Origin: Rectinema subterraneum
GTDB taxonomy: Bacteria; Spirochaetota; Spirochaetia; Treponematales; Rectinemataceae
DNA: 38,705 nt
Assembly (NCBI GenBank): GCA_009768935.1
Contig: WESA01000025.1
Location: 1 to 38,705, forward strand
Direction of reading: 5' to 3'
Both the position numbers and the translations under genes were made by a program. Below are positions 21,387 to 30,537 of this stretch, in pieces. The notes beneath the pieces were generated by a model. It was not told the DNA's origin. It did no database searches and saw only the letters and a list, made by a program, of their open reading frames with translations. How positions within the stretch are numbered: position 1 is the first letter of the stretch; each line of letters opens with the position of its first letter.

Positions 21387-22305
21387 GAATCAGGATTTTG
21401 TGATCCGACAGAGGGAAACCATAGCCTGAATCGGGAGCGTCGACGATCGCTATGTCATTTTTCCCTGCGTGCGCGGCGAGTGCAGGGGAGATGATGAGAT
21501 GATCGGTGATGCTCGAATAGCGCGCCGAGATGAATGTAGGCTCGGGATAGCGCCACTTGAGACTCGCACTCAGAAAATCATCGCTTGGGTCTTCGTTATC
21601 TCTGAGCTGAAGCATGTCGAGCGTGCCAGTATTCGGTGCCATGTCTTCGGGCATGATAGTGTTGAAATCGCCTGCGAGTATAATTGCAGCGCCTTTGATT
21701 CGATCACCATACTGGGCGCGCAGGAGCGATGCGAGCGCGCTTGCTTGCGCGCGCCGGGCGGCAAGGGATTTTGCATCGTCAAAGGCTTTGAAATGGGCAT
21801 TATAGAGCACGAGTTCCCGGCCAGCAACATTGATGTGCGCTTCCAGCACTGGCCGCGGCCATGGCGCTTTGGATGGTTCGAGCACCACTTGATTTTGCGC
21901 TATCGGAAATCGTGAGAGTATGGCAAGGTCATCCGCCTGAGGACTTTTTGCCCATGCGGCATAGGACATCGGCCATCCTTCATGCTCAAGTGCATTCTGC
22001 AAAAGCTGAATATCGGCGCCTTTGCGTCCTTCAACCTGAATTTCCTGAAGCGCGATAATGTCGATTTTGAGTTCGTGCAGAGTTCGAGCGATCTGGGCAT
22101 GCAGCAGAAAGGTCTGGCCCGTTTTTTTGTTGGAAGCGCTGCAATCATGGACATTCCAGGTGGCAACGCGTAAAGCCGCCTGTGGCGGTGCTTGTGGAAT
22201 GCTTTCCGCATGCGCACTCTGCGCGCAGGCACTCTGACAGGAAAGCCAAAGAAAGAGCGCCGCGCCCGCCGCAAGGGCAAAGCGCGGAATTGCTTTGCAT
22301 TTCAT
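21346..22305 (-). CDS. exported endonuclease/exonuclease/phosphatase-fold protein
   Basis: A 319-residue metal-dependent hydrolase of the DNase I-like superfamily. The N-terminus (KCKAIPRFALAAGAALFLWL, then SCQSACAQS) looks like a signal peptide, possibly a lipoprotein signal. All core motifs are present: TWNVHD, ALQEI, YNAHFKAF, AGDFNT, ITDHLII and LSDHKI, so the catalytic Asn, Glu, Asp and His are kept. The substrate may be nucleic acid or a phosphoester; export suggests a periplasmic role. It overlaps the aminotransferase gene tail to tail. It is 12 bp downstream of the decarboxylase gene, so the two could share a transcript. Confidence 0.85.
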   Translation of the reverse strand: MKCKAIPRFALAAGAALFLWLSCQSACAQSAHAESIPQAPPQAALRVATWNVHDCSASNKKTGQTFLLHAQIARTLHELKIDIIALQEIQVEGRKGADIQLLQNALEHEGWPMSYAAWAKSPQADDLAILSRFPIAQNQVVLEPSKAPWPRPVLEAHINVAGRELVLYNAHFKAFDDAKSLAARRAQASALASLLRAQYGDRIKGAAIILAGDFNTIMPEDMAPNTGTLDMLQLRDNEDPSDDFLSASLKWRYPEPTFISARYSSITDHLIISPALAAHAGKNDIAIVDAPDSGYGFPLSDHKILILSLLISDLPLLSR

Positions 22306-22317
22306 TCATTAATCATA

Positions 22318-23502
22318 TCATGCCGGCGGCAAAATATAGGATTTGAGCGGCGGGAAACCATTGAAATACACTGAAGAATAACTCTGCGTATATGCGCCCG
22401 TCGTCAGAATATAGACCCGGTCTCCGATTTTGGCTGACGATGGCATGAAGTAGGGCGTCCTCTCATAGAGGATATCCATCGAATCGCAGGTGGGGCCGGC
22501 AAGAATGACTTCTTCGACGGAGCCCTGTCCTTCGAAATAGATGGGATATTTAATGGATTCATCTAGAGTCTCGATGAGGCCGCCGAATTTACCAATGTCG
22601 AGGAAGACCCAAGGATATCGTTCATGCACCGATTTTTTTGCGATGTTTATGATTTCCGAGACAATGACGCCGGCATCGCCTGCCATCGACCTTCCCGGCT
22701 CAATGACGATTTTTTCAGGCCACACCAAACCGAAGCTGTTGTCGAGGAATCGCTTTATGTCTTGCGCGTACTGCTCCAGCGAATCGGTCGGCTCGAGGTA
22801 GTTTGCAGGGAAGCCGCCGCCCATATTGATCATTTTCAGGTCAACCTTGAGATCATGGCGCGCCCAGTTGAAAAGCTGTGCCACAATTGCAAGAGCGCTT
22901 GACCACTGGCCGACATCGCGCTGCTGGCTGCCCGGATGGAAGGAAATACCATACGGCTCGAGGCCGAAGCGCATTGCTGTTTTCATGAGCTGGCGCGCCA
23001 GGTCGGGGTGTGAACCGAATTTTTTGGAAAGCGGCCAATCCGCACCAAGGCCTTCAGTCAGAAGCCGGAAAAATACTTTGGACCCCGGCGCAGCTCGCGA
23101 AAGTTTGTCGATGTCGGCAATCGAATCAGTTACAAAGAGCCGTACGCCCTTTTCATAGAAATATGCGATATCTTTTTCTTTTTTGATGGTATTTCCGAAA
23201 CTCATCCGGTCGGGAGACACACCGAGCCGCAGAAGTTGATCGAGCTCGTACCGCGAGGCGACATCGAAATTCGAGCCGAGGTCTCTGAGAAGAGAAACCA
23301 CAGCATCATCGGGATTTGCCTTGACCGCATAATATATGGTCGCCCATGGCAGGTAGGTCTGCAGATTTTCGTAATTCTTGCGTATGACATCGAGATCGAT
23401 AATCAGACATGGTGTCTCTTTGTCTTTGGCAAACTCCTTGATGCGTTCGAATTTTTCGCGGCTCATGAAGTTTTCGAGCGGAAAAGAGTAGGCTGTTTTC
23501 AC
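22318..23502 (-). CDS. ornithine/lysine decarboxylase-type PLP enzyme (fold III)
   Basis: A 394-residue alanine-racemase-fold decarboxylase of the kind that makes putrescine or cadaverine. It shows the PLP Lys in YYAVKANP (Lys61), the phosphate loop INMGGGFPANY, His in SFHPGSQQ, the IEPGRSMAGDAG motif, and the active-site Cys-Asp pair in GPTCDSMD from the partner subunit. GTG 23502 was chosen because AGAGG lies 9 nt upstream and because the predicted promoter overlaps an alternative ATG at 23562. A third option is ATG 23466. The substrate choice between ornithine and lysine is not certain from motifs alone. Confidence 0.88.
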   Translation of the reverse strand: MKTAYSFPLENFMSREKFERIKEFAKDKETPCLIIDLDVIRKNYENLQTYLPWATIYYAVKANPDDAVVSLLRDLGSNFDVASRYELDQLLRLGVSPDRMSFGNTIKKEKDIAYFYEKGVRLFVTDSIADIDKLSRAAPGSKVFFRLLTEGLGADWPLSKKFGSHPDLARQLMKTAMRFGLEPYGISFHPGSQQRDVGQWSSALAIVAQLFNWARHDLKVDLKMINMGGGFPANYLEPTDSLEQYAQDIKRFLDNSFGLVWPEKIVIEPGRSMAGDAGVIVSEIINIAKKSVHERYPWVFLDIGKFGGLIETLDESIKYPIYFEGQGSVEEVILAGPTCDSMDILYERTPYFMPSSAKIGDRVYILTTGAYTQSYSSVYFNGFPPLKSYILPPA

Positions 23503-23551
23503 TGTGCACGCCTCTTGGCAGGGGGATAGCTCGCTGGAGCTCCAATTGCAT

Positions 23552-23581
23552 ACTTTATGCATCTACTTGTCCAAAGGTCAA
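23552..23581 (-). promoter_or_regulatory. promoter of the decarboxylase gene
   Basis: Minus-strand TTGACC (23576-23581), an 18-bp spacer and TAAAGT (23552-23557). It makes the in-frame ATG at 23562 untranscribed and supports the GTG start at 23502. It abuts the divergent start at 23584. Confidence 0.5.
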
Positions 23582-23583
23582 GC

Positions 23584-24375
23584 ATGGAGTATAGAACTAG
23601 TATGATCGGGTTCTTTATAAAGAAGTCTTTTTTCGACGGGTGGGATAATCTCTACCTGCTTGCGGCACTGAATGGCATATTTCTGCTTGTGCTGCTCTTG
23701 TTTTTTGCTGTGCCTGTGGCGCTCGGCGCTCCGATGTGGCTGATTATTATAGCGGTTGCCTGTGCGATTGCAGTGCTTTCGATCTGGGATGTGGCCGTTT
23801 CGAATGCGATGTATGCGATCGCGGACGGCAAAAGCGTGCATTTCGCCGACATAAAAGCTGCAATTCCCCGCTCTGCGAAGCTTGGCCTTGTTATGGGCGG
23901 TATCAATATAATCTATGGTGTGGCATTGACGGTTGCGCTGCCATTCTATCTCAGCCAGAAAGCTATGTGGGGGGTGTTCGCGGGCGGCGTGCTGTTCTGG
24001 ACGATGATTCTTGCGATGCTCATTTTGCAGTATGTTCCTGCAATTTTTGCACGCGACGGGGGGACTCTGCGGCAGATTTTCAGAACATCGCTCTATCTGT
24101 TCGTCGATAACCCCGGTTTTTCGATATTCTTGTTGCTGTGGAGAATTGTCACTCTTGCGATCTCCGCGCTTACCATGCTGCTTGCGCCTGGTCCTGCGGG
24201 TTCGGCGCTCGCTTCCGCGGTCGCTGTAAGACTGAGGATGAAGAAATATCGCTATATCAAGGATAATCCGGGTGCCGATCGACGCCGCATTCCATGGAAT
24301 GAGCTGCTTCTGGAAGAAAAAGAGCTTGTCGGCAAGAGGACGTTGAAGGGGATGATTTTCCCCTGGAAGGACTGA
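23584..24375 (+). CDS. multi-spanning membrane protein, unknown function
   Basis: A 263-residue protein with about six hydrophobic segments, for example GIFLLVLLLFFAVPVALG, WLIIIAVACAIAVLSIW, LGLVMGGINIIYGVALTVAL and VLFWTMILAMLILQYV. A basic C-terminal tail ends MIFPWKD. Its layout resembles uncharacterised bacterial membrane proteins with a DUF-type glycine-zipper pattern, and no function can be assigned. AAAGG lies 6 nt before ATG 23584; ATG 23602 is an alternative. The TPR gene begins 2 bp after its stop, so they form an operon. Confidence 0.7.
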   Translation: MEYRTSMIGFFIKKSFFDGWDNLYLLAALNGIFLLVLLLFFAVPVALGAPMWLIIIAVACAIAVLSIWDVAVSNAMYAIADGKSVHFADIKAAIPRSAKLGLVMGGINIIYGVALTVALPFYLSQKAMWGVFAGGVLFWTMILAMLILQYVPAIFARDGGTLRQIFRTSLYLFVDNPGFSIFLLLWRIVTLAISALTMLLAPGPAGSALASAVAVRLRMKKYRYIKDNPGADRRRIPWNELLLEEKELVGKRTLKGMIFPWKD

Positions 24376-24377
24376 TC

Positions 24378-25667
24378 ATGATAGAGAAATCAAGAAGAGA
24401 GCCGGGCATGAAGCCGCCAGCGCGGGGGAAAGGGCATGCCGCTTTGAATCCTCAAAAAAAAGTGCGCAGTGCAGAGCATGGCGAGAATTCTTCCACGCGC
24501 CCTTTGCTCGAAGCATTTGAAGAGCGAAAAAAACTTGCGCTTTCCAGCATCGTCTTTATCCGGTTCGATGGTAAAGCCGCGCAATCGCATATTCCCGAAG
24601 GCATCGATCCTTCGATTCCGTACCCGGTCCAGCTCCAGGCCCCCATGGTCAAGCTCAATCCCGCATCGATCACGCCGGAAAGTCTCCTTACCGGTATGCT
24701 CCGTGTGCTCGCATGGGATCCGGACAATGCAAATGGAGCGACATACCGCGCCTATGTCAGGGCGGTGCGTCCGGAGCTGTTCGAGGAGCTTATTGCAGCG
24801 GGCGTCCAGAAAGCGGAATCAAAAGAATGGCTTGTTGCCGAAGAGATTTTTTTTGCCGCGAGCGGGTTGGATCCGGAACGCCCCGAGCCTTTCATCAATC
24901 TTGCCCTCATGCATGAGGAACACGCAAAACAGCTTTCCGACGCAGGAGACGAGGCACAGGCGGAAAAGGAAGATGAGCTGGCTCATAAGTACTACCAGCA
25001 CCTGCTTGCAGCAAAGCAGGCGTTTCCTCCTGCCTATTACCACGCTGCATTCTTTTTTCTCAGAAAACATAACTACGACCGCACGGTATCCTTGCTCACC
25101 AGCTATATCGGTATGAATGACGACGAAGAGCGCACGAACAAGGCAAAATCTATCCTCGAAAAGCTCAGCAGTATGGGCTATCTCGATACCCTGTTCAAGG
25201 AAGCATACGACTTCATCCAGATGGGCGAGGAACAGAAGGGTCTGGAGCGAGCGAAGCAGTTTGTCGACAAATTTCCCAGTGTATGGAATGGATGGTTCCT
25301 TGTCGGCTGGGCACATCGGCGCCTGGGGAATTGGTCTGAAGGAGCGCAAGCTTTTGCCACTGCGCTCGAGAAAGGTGCCGAAGGTGCGGATGTGTTCAAT
25401 GAACTTGCTATTTGCCAGATGGAAATGGGCGACCTCGAGGCTGCCAGGTCGAATCTCGAGCGGGCACTGCGCCTCGAGCCAGAAAATGTCAAGATCATCG
25501 TAAATCTTGGTGCGCTTTCATACCGTCAGGGGCGATATAAAGAAGCAGAAGGTTTTTTCAGGGCTGCGCTTGAATTCGATCCTGAAGACAGAATTGCGAA
25601 GGAGTGGCTGAAGAGATTCGACTCTGCGGGAGGTTCCGCAGAGTCGACTGGAGAGCAGAATCAATAG
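24378..25667 (+). CDS. tetratricopeptide-repeat protein
   Basis: A 429-residue soluble protein. The first about 120 residues are charged and of unknown fold. From about residue 135 helical repeats follow, with clear TPR-like units near the C-terminus: WFLVGWAHRRLGNWSEGAQA, VFNELAICQMEMGDLEAARS and VKIIVNLGALSYRQGRYKEA. Such repeats mediate protein-protein contacts. It has no signal peptide. It is translationally close to the upstream membrane protein gene, which may be its partner. No catalytic motif is seen. Confidence 0.8.
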   Translation: MIEKSRREPGMKPPARGKGHAALNPQKKVRSAEHGENSSTRPLLEAFEERKKLALSSIVFIRFDGKAAQSHIPEGIDPSIPYPVQLQAPMVKLNPASITPESLLTGMLRVLAWDPDNANGATYRAYVRAVRPELFEELIAAGVQKAESKEWLVAEEIFFAASGLDPERPEPFINLALMHEEHAKQLSDAGDEAQAEKEDELAHKYYQHLLAAKQAFPPAYYHAAFFFLRKHNYDRTVSLLTSYIGMNDDEERTNKAKSILEKLSSMGYLDTLFKEAYDFIQMGEEQKGLERAKQFVDKFPSVWNGWFLVGWAHRRLGNWSEGAQAFATALEKGAEGADVFNELAICQMEMGDLEAARSNLERALRLEPENVKIIVNLGALSYRQGRYKEAEGFFRAALEFDPEDRIAKEWLKRFDSAGGSAESTGEQNQ

Positions 25668-25719
25668 TATCAGCGCTTCCACTGCAATGGGCTGAGCGAT
25701 GCTATGAGGGATTGCTGGA

Positions 25720-26778
25720 ATGGATCACGATGAAGAATCATCCAATGGAACTCTTCCTGCAAGCCAGGAGCTGGAAAAAGCGCTTGAGGCTGTATTGGCT
25801 GCTGCCGGTACGATTCCATCTTCCATACGCCCCAGAGCGCCAAAAGGTTCTTATCCTGGTGGCTTGATTCAGCTACCTTCGGACAAGCCCTGCGTGCTCG
25901 TTCCGGATGTACATGCACGCCCTGATTTTGTTGAGTCGCTCTTGCTTTCTGTATTCCCGGGCATTGAGGGAACGCTGGATGCTGCGCTTGGGAAAGGGTT
26001 GGCGACGCTGGTTTTCCTCGGCGATATTCCGCATGCCGAGGGAGAACTAGCAGCACGCAGATGGAATCGCGCATACGAGCGAATCGTACGCGAGCATGAT
26101 GCCCATGCAATACTCTGCCCGGAAATGGACGAGGAAATGGGTCTGTCGCTCGCTGCACTTTTAGAAGTAATCGATCTGCAATGCCGCTATCCTTCTTCGG
26201 TATTCTGCCTCAAAGGCAACCATGACAACATGACAAACGCAGCGGATCATGGAGATTTGCCTTTTTATAAGTATGCGGACGAAGGCAGGATGGGTGCGCT
26301 TTGGCTCGAGATGCGCTATGGCGAAAAAATCGCGCGGTTGATGCGTCGCTACGAGCTTTCGCTCCCTGTGGTCGCGTGCAGCAAAAATTTCTGTGCGAGC
26401 CATGCTGAACCTGCTTTTCCGCTCGACAAGGAGCGCGTCATTTCCTTTAGGGAGCATTCAGAGGTGGTGCAGGCTCTCATATGGACTGCGAACGATGAAG
26501 CGAAACCAGGATCGGTCGCCAAAAGCCTCGAAGCGTTGCTTGATTCCATGGAAAAAGCACAGCATTCAGTATGGTTTTCGGGACACCGGCCGGTTCGTGA
26601 CAATTTCGCGATTCGAGCAAACGGGCAGCTTGTGCAGATCCATAACCCTGACTTGTGGCACATTGTCTTTTTGTCGGGGAATGCCAAGCAAGCGGATTTT
26701 TACGCTGTTCAAAGAAGCGGGGGCGAAGCAGCGCATGTATGCAGCCTCATCCTTGACCCTGAGCGCCGCCGCAAGTAG
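25720..26778 (+). CDS. calcineurin-like metallophosphoesterase
   Basis: A 352-residue protein of the PPP/metallophosphoesterase superfamily. The metal-binding motifs are recognisable but divergent: VPDVHARPDF for the usual GDxHG block, VFLGDIPHAEG for GDxxDRG, LKGNHDN for GNHE, ASHAEPA, and WFSGHRPV. The dinuclear site therefore looks complete apart from Pro replacing Gly in the first block and a changed GDxxD residue. GAGGG lies 9 nt before ATG 25720. Its substrate is unknown. It lies 52 bp after the TPR gene and 12 bp before the GerMN gene, in the same direction. Confidence 0.82.
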   Translation: MDHDEESSNGTLPASQELEKALEAVLAAAGTIPSSIRPRAPKGSYPGGLIQLPSDKPCVLVPDVHARPDFVESLLLSVFPGIEGTLDAALGKGLATLVFLGDIPHAEGELAARRWNRAYERIVREHDAHAILCPEMDEEMGLSLAALLEVIDLQCRYPSSVFCLKGNHDNMTNAADHGDLPFYKYADEGRMGALWLEMRYGEKIARLMRRYELSLPVVACSKNFCASHAEPAFPLDKERVISFREHSEVVQALIWTANDEAKPGSVAKSLEALLDSMEKAQHSVWFSGHRPVRDNFAIRANGQLVQIHNPDLWHIVFLSGNAKQADFYAVQRSGGEAAHVCSLILDPERRRK

Positions 26779-26790
26779 GATCGGTACTAT

Positions 26791-27594
26791 ATGGCTGTGC
26801 GGAAAAAAAAGCGAACAAGCGCAAAGACTGGCTGCCTTCTATGGGCTGTCGCTTTTCTGGTGCTATTGGTATTGTTTCTGGTCAAGTTCAATGATATTCG
26901 GAGCGCGGTACAGAAAACCGGTTTTCTGGATGCATTGAATCACGCTGTTTCGAAACCTGCCTCTCAGGAAAAACCAGTACAGCCGTCCGCACCAGCTTCG
27001 CCGCCATCTGCTGTGACTCAGCCACCGGGTTCACAGCCTGCAATAACTCAAGGGCTACCGAAAGATGCGGAAAAACCTGGGCAGACACCTCCTCAGAGCG
27101 CTCCTCAGCCTGAACAGAAACCGGAAGCACAAACATCCCCGCCCTCGCCGGCAGAACCTGGCCAGCAGATTCAAAAAACGAGGAGCGCGGTGCTGTATTT
27201 TGTTCACATTGGTGAGGATGGCACCATCTCGAGCGAAAGGGTAAAAAGAGTCTTGCCGCTGACTGACAGCCCGATCCAGGACACCCTCGAAACGCTGCTG
27301 AAAGGCCCGACGGAATCGGAGCTCAGAACGAATCTGATTTCGCTTATCCCCTCCGGCGCGAAACTGCGCGGCATAAGCATGCGAGGAAGTACAGTGCTCG
27401 TCGATTTCAGCGATGGTTTTACGTATAACCGCTATGGGAAAGAGGGCTATCTGGCTCAACTCAAACAGGTTGTCTTCACCCTCACGGAATTCCAGAATAT
27501 TACCGATGTACAGTTTTTGATCGAAGGCAAAATGCGTCCCTTTATCTCCGAAGGTGTGCCGCTCGACAAGCCATATTCGCGCGCCAGTTTCTGA
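26791..27594 (+). CDS. membrane-anchored GerMN-domain protein
   Basis: A 267-residue protein with a basic N-terminus, one transmembrane anchor (CLLWAVAFLVLLVLFLVKF, about 15-33), a long Pro/Gln/Ala-rich spacer (about 52-128) and a C-terminal GerMN domain (about 130-265). The domain shows VLYFVHIGEDG, a helix IQDTLETLLKGPTESE, SLIPSGAKLRGISMRGSTVLVDFS and QVVFTLTEFQNITDVQFLIEG. GerMN was named from Bacillus germination proteins, but it is widespread in non-sporulating bacteria as an extracytoplasmic domain of unclear role. The spacer suggests the domain must reach across the periplasm. Confidence 0.85.
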   Translation: MAVRKKKRTSAKTGCLLWAVAFLVLLVLFLVKFNDIRSAVQKTGFLDALNHAVSKPASQEKPVQPSAPASPPSAVTQPPGSQPAITQGLPKDAEKPGQTPPQSAPQPEQKPEAQTSPPSPAEPGQQIQKTRSAVLYFVHIGEDGTISSERVKRVLPLTDSPIQDTLETLLKGPTESELRTNLISLIPSGAKLRGISMRGSTVLVDFSDGFTYNRYGKEGYLAQLKQVVFTLTEFQNITDVQFLIEGKMRPFISEGVPLDKPYSRASF

Positions 27595-27623
27595 AGTACT
27601 CATATTTTTCTGCTTGCTGGTCG

Positions 27624-27652
27624 TTGTCAGTGTAGGGAGCAAGTGGTAAAAT
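27624..27652 (+). promoter_or_regulatory. promoter of the gcv operon
   Basis: TTGTCA (27624-27629), a 17-bp spacer and TAAAAT (27647-27652). +1 near 27659 leaves a leader of about 29 nt, too short for a glycine riboswitch, and none is seen upstream. Confidence 0.65.
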
Positions 27653-27687
27653 AAAACAGCATTTCAGAATACGAAAAGGAGGAGTCT

Positions 27688-28782
27688 ACGAATACCACTG
27701 CATTGCATGATTGGCATGTTTCCCATGGCGCAAAAATGGCGCCTTTTGCGGGATATGATATGCCAATTACGTATCCAACCGGCGCAATCGAGGAGCATCT
27801 TGTCACCCGCCGCTCAGTCGGCCTTTTCGATATCGATCATATGGGGCAGCTCGAAATTTCCGGAGCTGGTGCAGATGCCTTTGTTTCGCGCATGGTTACC
27901 GCAAAGGTATCCGATCTGGTGCCGCCGATGGCCAGGTATTCGCTTTTGCTCGACGAAAAGGGTGGCGTCATCGATGATCTGTTTATCTACAGGCTTCCGC
28001 AGTCCTGGTGGATTGTGGTCAATGCTTCGAACCGGGCGAAAGATTTCGAGTGGTTCAAGGCTCATGCTCCTGAGGATGTTGCTGTAGTGGATCGCTCGGA
28101 CGATACCTATATGATCGCTGTCCAGGGACCGCGCGCAATCGAGCTCATCGACAAAGTTGCCAATATGGCCGTGTCGAGTATTCAGCGATTCAATTGGGGA
28201 AATATTTCCATAGACGGAGTGCCGGTGCTTTTTGGAAGAACCGGCTATACGGGCGAAGATGGGGGAGAGCTTTTCTTTCCGGCGGCCGAGGCTCAGCATG
28301 TTTGGGAGCTGCTCCTTGCAAAAGGCGAAGCGCTCAGTATCGAGACAAGGCCGATAGGGCTTGCCGCGCGCGACAGCCTCAGGTTCGAAGCGGGGATGCC
28401 TCTCCATGGCCATGAAATCAGTACCGAAATCAACCCGATCGAGGCGGGCTTCAAGTGGGCCTGCGATTTCGAGAAGGAATTCATCGGCAAAGAAGCGCTC
28501 CTCGCTATCATCGACAAGGGAGTGAGCCGCAAGCTCGTGGGCATCGAAGTGTTCGGCGGAGTGCCGCGCGAAGGATACGAAGTGACTTCGCCCGATGGCA
28601 AAGATATTGGCCACTGCGTTGCAGGCATGTTCTGCCCTACAGTCAAGAAATATGCGGCAAACGCCTTTGTACTGCCTGACTATGCCAAGGTTGGGACCGA
28701 AGCTTCGGTGGTGATCCGCGGCCAGCCTCGCAAGGCAGTTGTTGTGAAACGTCCGCTCTACCTGCCGGCCTACCGGCGTTAG
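27688..28782 (+). CDS. gcvT: glycine cleavage T protein (aminomethyltransferase), likely ACG start
   Basis: GcvT moves the methylene group from the aminomethyl-lipoyl arm of GcvH to tetrahydrofolate and releases ammonia. Family motifs are visible: HGAKMAPFAGYDMPI at the N-terminus, LFDIDHMGQLEISG, GRTGYTGEDGGELF and LAARDSLRFEAGMPLHGHEI. The conserved N-terminus begins TTALHDWH, immediately after an ACG at 27688 that sits 5 nt behind AAAAGGAGG. No ATG, GTG or TTG lies between that site and the conserved sequence, and the in-frame stop at 27652 rules out an upstream start other than ATT. TTG 27703 would lose four conserved residues and lie 20 nt from the ribosome site. A sequencing error (ATG read as ACG) cannot be excluded. 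Confidence 0.9.
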   Translation, partial: TNTTALHDWHVSHGAKMAPFAGYDMPITYPTGAIEEHLVTRRSVGLFDIDHMGQLEISGAGADAFVSRMVTAKVSDLVPPMARYSLLLDEKGGVIDDLFIYRLPQSWWIVVNASNRAKDFEWFKAHAPEDVAVVDRSDDTYMIAVQGPRAIELIDKVANMAVSSIQRFNWGNISIDGVPVLFGRTGYTGEDGGELFFPAAEAQHVWELLLAKGEALSIETRPIGLAARDSLRFEAGMPLHGHEISTEINPIEAGFKWACDFEKEFIGKEALLAIIDKGVSRKLVGIEVFGGVPREGYEVTSPDGKDIGHCVAGMFCPTVKKYAANAFVLPDYAKVGTEASVVIRGQPRKAVVVKRPLYLPAYRR

Positions 28783-28829
28783 CGCCAAACGCGGCAAGAT
28801 ATAGAATTACAGAATTTCAGGAGGAAATT

Positions 28830-29213
28830 ATGGCAATCGACAAGAATGCACGGTATTTGGAATCTCATGAGTATGCAAAGCCCGAAGGAGGCAATTTTGT
28901 AATCGGCATTTCCGACCATGCGCAGGCCGAGCTTGGCGATGTCGTATTTGTCGAGCTCCCCGCAGTGGGTAAGACCATTGCCAAGGGCGCGACATTCGGA
29001 ACCATCGAATCGGTAAAAGCCGCAAGTGACCTCTATATGCCGGTTTCCGGCACCGTTGTCGAAGTGAACGAGGCGGTCAAGAACGACCCGGCCCTTGTCA
29101 ACAAAGATTGCTTTGGAGCCGGTTGGCTCATCAAGGTTGCCCCATCCAATCCTGCCGAATTCGACAGTCTTCTCGACGCATCTGCCTATGGAAAAGCCAT
29201 AGGGGAGGAATGA
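28830..29213 (+). CDS. gcvH: glycine cleavage H protein
   Basis: GcvH is the small lipoyl carrier shuttling intermediates between the P, T and L proteins. The 127 residues are the normal size. The lipoylated Lys63 lies in the ESVKAASDLYMPVSG motif, and the C-terminal GAGWLIKV strand is typical. AGGAGG lies 5-6 nt before the ATG. It is the second gene of the gcv operon, 47 bp after gcvT and 4 bp before gcvPA. Confidence 0.97.
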   Translation: MAIDKNARYLESHEYAKPEGGNFVIGISDHAQAELGDVVFVELPAVGKTIAKGATFGTIESVKAASDLYMPVSGTVVEVNEAVKNDPALVNKDCFGAGWLIKVAPSNPAEFDSLLDASAYGKAIGEE

Positions 29214-29217
29214 GACC

Positions 29218-30537
29218 GTGCCGTTTATCCCGAATACCGATGCCGAACGCACCGAAATGCTCAATACTATCGGCGTCGAGTCGGTCGAGGAGCTTTTTTC
29301 TGATATTCCAGCGCATTTGCGCATACAGAAGCTCGATCTGCCCGATGGCGTTTCGGAAATGGAAGCACTCGCGGCGCTCGATGCGCTTGCTGAGCGCAAT
29401 GCGCAGACAACAAAAATGGATTGGTTTGTTGGTGCCGGCGCGTACAACAGCTATATTCCTTCTCTAGTGCCTGCCCTGGCTTCGAGAGGGGAGTTTCTGA
29501 CTGCCTATACGCCCTACCAGCCAGAAGTCTCGCAAGGGACATTGCAGGCAATCTTTGAATACCAGAGCATGGCAGCCAAGCTGCTGGGCATGCCCGTTGT
29601 CAATGCTTCCCACTACGATGGCGCAACGGCACTCGCAGAAGCAGTGCTCATGGCGTGGAAGGCAAAAGAAGGCAGAAACAGGATTTTGCTTCCCGCGGAT
29701 TTGCATCCGGAATATGCCAAGGTCATTGCGACCTATCTTACTTCATTCGATATCGAGCTTGCACGCTATGATGGAGACCCTGAAAGAGCATCCCTGGATG
29801 AGCGCACAGCAGCAGTTGTAGTAGCGTATCCAGGCTTCTCCGGCGAGGTATATCCGGTCGAAAAGGCTGCAGCGCGTGCACATGCAGCCGGTGCGCTCTG
29901 CATTGTACAGGCAGACCCTGTCATGTGTGCGATCTTCAAGAGCCCCGGGGAGCAGGGTGCGGATATTGTCACTGCGGAAGGGCAGAGCCTTGGCAACCCC
30001 CTCAATTTCGGCGGGCCTTATCTTGGCATGTTGGGCACGACAGAAGCGCTCCTGCGCCGCATGCCTGGTCGCATTGCCGGAGAAACAAAGGACAAAGAAG
30101 GCAGAAGGGGCTTTGTGCTCACGCTCTCGACCCGGGAGCAGCACATCCGCAGGGAAAAGGCCGTATCGAACATTTGCTCGAACCAAGGCTTGAGCATGCT
30201 GCAGACCTGCATCTATCTGGCCGCTCTCGGAAAGCAGGGATTGCGGCATGTCGCAAAGCAATCCTATGACAAGGCGCATTATGCGGCCGAGCTCATTGGG
30301 CGCATTCCTGGCTTCCGTGTCGCAACGAAGCAATTTTTCCGCGAATTCCTTGTGCAGACGCCCAAACCCGCAGCTGACATCGCGCGCGCGCTTGCAAAGA
30401 AAGGCATTGTGCCCGGCTTGCCTGTTTCGCGCTACTTCCCTGACAAGCCGAATGAGCTTCTGGTATGCGTAACCGAAATGAATTCGCGCCCACAAATCGA
30501 ACGGCTTGCCATTGCACTCAAGGAGGCCTCGAAATGA
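29218..30537 (+). CDS. gcvPA: glycine dehydrogenase (decarboxylating) subunit 1
   Basis: The N-terminal half of the P protein, which decarboxylates glycine on PLP. This is the split form found in many anaerobes and Gram-positives. The 439-residue protein starts PFIPNTDAERTEMLNTIG and shows the FVGAGAYNSYIPSLVPAL and TAYTPYQPEVSQGTLQAIFE motifs, typical of this subunit. GTG 29218 follows GGGGAGGAATGAG at the gcvH stop. Its TGA overlaps the gcvPB ATG (ATGA), so the two subunits are probably made in step. Confidence 0.96.
   Translation: MPFIPNTDAERTEMLNTIGVESVEELFSDIPAHLRIQKLDLPDGVSEMEALAALDALAERNAQTTKMDWFVGAGAYNSYIPSLVPALASRGEFLTAYTPYQPEVSQGTLQAIFEYQSMAAKLLGMPVVNASHYDGATALAEAVLMAWKAKEGRNRILLPADLHPEYAKVIATYLTSFDIELARYDGDPERASLDERTAAVVVAYPGFSGEVYPVEKAAARAHAAGALCIVQADPVMCAIFKSPGEQGADIVTAEGQSLGNPLNFGGPYLGMLGTTEALLRRMPGRIAGETKDKEGRRGFVLTLSTREQHIRREKAVSNICSNQGLSMLQTCIYLAALGKQGLRHVAKQSYDKAHYAAELIGRIPGFRVATKQFFREFLVQTPKPAADIARALAKKGIVPGLPVSRYFPDKPNELLVCVTEMNSRPQIERLAIALKEASK

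Noticed and set aside
27595..27687. Glycine riboswitch upstream of gcvT
   Set aside because: The predicted leader is only about 29 nt, and no glycine-aptamer-like stems are seen in the 93-bp gap.
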